DNA from: JBLHKE01 sp047619485
GTDB lineage: Bacteria; Verrucomicrobiota; Verrucomicrobiia; Verrucomicrobiales; DEV007
Length of the DNA stretch: 6,894 nt
NCBI GenBank assembly: GCA_047619485.1
Contig: JBLHKE010000420.1
Location: forward strand, 1-6,894
Reading direction: 5' to 3'
This document shows positions 6,009 through 6,894 of the stretch, in pieces. The notes under the pieces are model-generated. The model was not told where the DNA came from and made no database searches. It saw nothing but the letters and a program-made list of their open reading frames with translations. A program made the position numbers and the translations under genes. Each line of letters starts with the position of its first letter. Position 1 is the first letter of the stretch.

Positions 6009-6894
6009 ATGAAAGACCGCCGCGTTGTCATCACAGGAATGGGTACCGTTAACCCTCTCGGTAATGATGTTGAGACCTTCTGGGCCAACATCAAAGCTGG
6101 GAAATCCGGTATTGCGAAAATCGAGTGCATGGATGTCAGCGATTACCGCTGCCAGATCGCCGGCGAGGTGCGTGGCTTCGAGGCCGCGCAGTTTTTCAAT
6201 GATCCGAAGGATGCGCGTCGTGCCGACCGCTACTCACAGCTCGCCGTCGCGGCGGCGAAGATGGCGTTCACTGACGCGAACGTCGACCTCGATAGCATCG
6301 ACCGCTACCGCTTCGGCGTGATGGTCGGCAGCGGGATCGGTGGTCTTGCGACGCTCGAGCGCGAACACCAGAAGCTTTTAGAGAAAGGTCCCAGCCGCGT
6401 GAACCCATTCCTCATCCCGATGATGATTGCGAACATCTCTAGTGGCATGATCTCGATGGAACTCGGTCTCAATGGACCGAACATGTCGATCGTCACCGCC
6501 TGTGCGACGGCGAACCACAACATCGGTGAGGCCTGGCGCATGATCAAATTTGGCGATGCCGACATCTTTCTCGCCGGTGGCTCCGAGGCATCGATCACCT
6601 CGACCGGCCTCGCCGGTTTCGGCTCGATGCGTGCCCTGAGTTTCCGCAACGATGAGCCCGAGCGCGCCTCGCGCCCCTTCGACGTCGGCCGCGACGGTTT
6701 CGTCATGGGCGAGGGAGCTGGAGTGATCGTGGTCGAAGAATACGAGCACGCCAAAGCGCGCGGTGCTGAGATCTACGCAGAACTGGTGGGCTACGGGGTT
6801 TCCGCAGACGCCTACCACCTGACCTCGCCATTGCCCGAGGGCGAGGGCGCCAGCCGCTGCATCGACATGGCGCTTGGCCACGCCGGTCTCAATC
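6009..6894 (+). CDS. fabF: Beta-ketoacyl-ACP synthase II (partial, runs off the window)
   Basis: FabF elongates acyl-ACP with malonyl-ACP in type II fatty acid synthesis in the cytoplasm. The first 295 of roughly 410-420 expected residues are present and the frame is open to the window end. The start MKDRRVVITGMGTVNPLG is typical and fixes ATG 6009. Other landmarks are GVMVGSGIGG (103-112), the nucleophile Cys165 in IVTACATANHNIG, AGGSEA, ASRPFD, DGFVMGEGAG and SADAYHLTSP. The two catalytic histidines lie beyond the window. The residues after the cysteine (ATANH rather than the common ATGTH) are a mild variation, also seen in the plastid KAS I style of sequence. The acyl carrier protein gene that often precedes fabF is absent; the zinc-ribbon gene occupies that position. 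The gene probably has its own transcription start or is read through from the Exb operon. Confidence 0.96.
   Translation, partial: MKDRRVVITGMGTVNPLGNDVETFWANIKAGKSGIAKIECMDVSDYRCQIAGEVRGFEAAQFFNDPKDARRADRYSQLAVAAAKMAFTDANVDLDSIDRYRFGVMVGSGIGGLATLEREHQKLLEKGPSRVNPFLIPMMIANISSGMISMELGLNGPNMSIVTACATANHNIGEAWRMIKFGDADIFLAGGSEASITSTGLAGFGSMRALSFRNDEPERASRPFDVGRDGFVMGEGAGVIVVEEYEHAKARGAEIYAELVGYGVSADAYHLTSPLPEGEGASRCIDMALGHAGLN

Noticed and set aside
6305..6881. Two overlapping minus-strand frames of about 150 and 170 codons
   Set aside because: They lie wholly opposite fabF, whose motifs are unmistakable; they are shadows of its codon pattern.

Overview
This window looks like the chromosome of a Verrucomicrobiota-type bacterium (PVC superphylum). 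That placement is an inference from gene content and style: a degraded PQQ-type sugar dehydrogenase of a kind abundant in the group, moderately GC-rich genes mostly without strong Shine-Dalgarno sequences, and protein matches judged by eye. No taxonomic marker was searched. All supported genes lie on the + strand.

Layout. Positions 1-427 are gene debris: possibly the last 15 codons of an upstream membrane protein (to 48), then the C-terminal remnant of a soluble PQQ-dependent sugar/sorbosone dehydrogenase (about 131-427), broken by in-frame stops at 152 and 338. Positions 428-642 are an AT-rich intergenic stretch and leader with a good sigma70-like promoter (TTGACA at 522). Two genes follow. 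The first (643-2940) encodes a large proline-rich, mostly disordered protein with repeated Ser-Pro-Phe-Asp/Glu motifs, one globular island in the middle and a C-terminal domain that reads like a roadblock/LC7 fold. The second (2975-3517) encodes a small protein that also reads like a roadblock/LC7 domain. A short intergenic region (3518-3636) carries a possible weak terminator hairpin and a second sigma70-like promoter. Next is a compact membrane-energisation operon: exbB/tolQ-like (3637-4371), exbD/tolR-like (4414-4821), a TonB-like energy transducer (4826-5635) and a small membrane-anchored zinc-ribbon protein (5651-5890). The window ends inside fabF, the beta-ketoacyl-ACP synthase II gene (6009 onward), of which the first 295 residues are present.

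Working model. ExbB and ExbD form the proton channel and the third protein is the periplasm-spanning arm. It keeps the Ser-x3-His pair of TonB in its membrane helix and a TonB-like C-terminal beta-alpha-beta domain. No TonB-dependent receptor is present here. The most unusual part is the pair of roadblock-like proteins directly upstream. Roadblock/LC7 proteins usually act as dimeric platforms or partners of small Ras-like GTPases (for example MglB with MglA), yet no GTPase is encoded in this window. The SPF[DE] motifs look like repeated docking peptides. Whether these two genes act together with the Exb complex is speculative.
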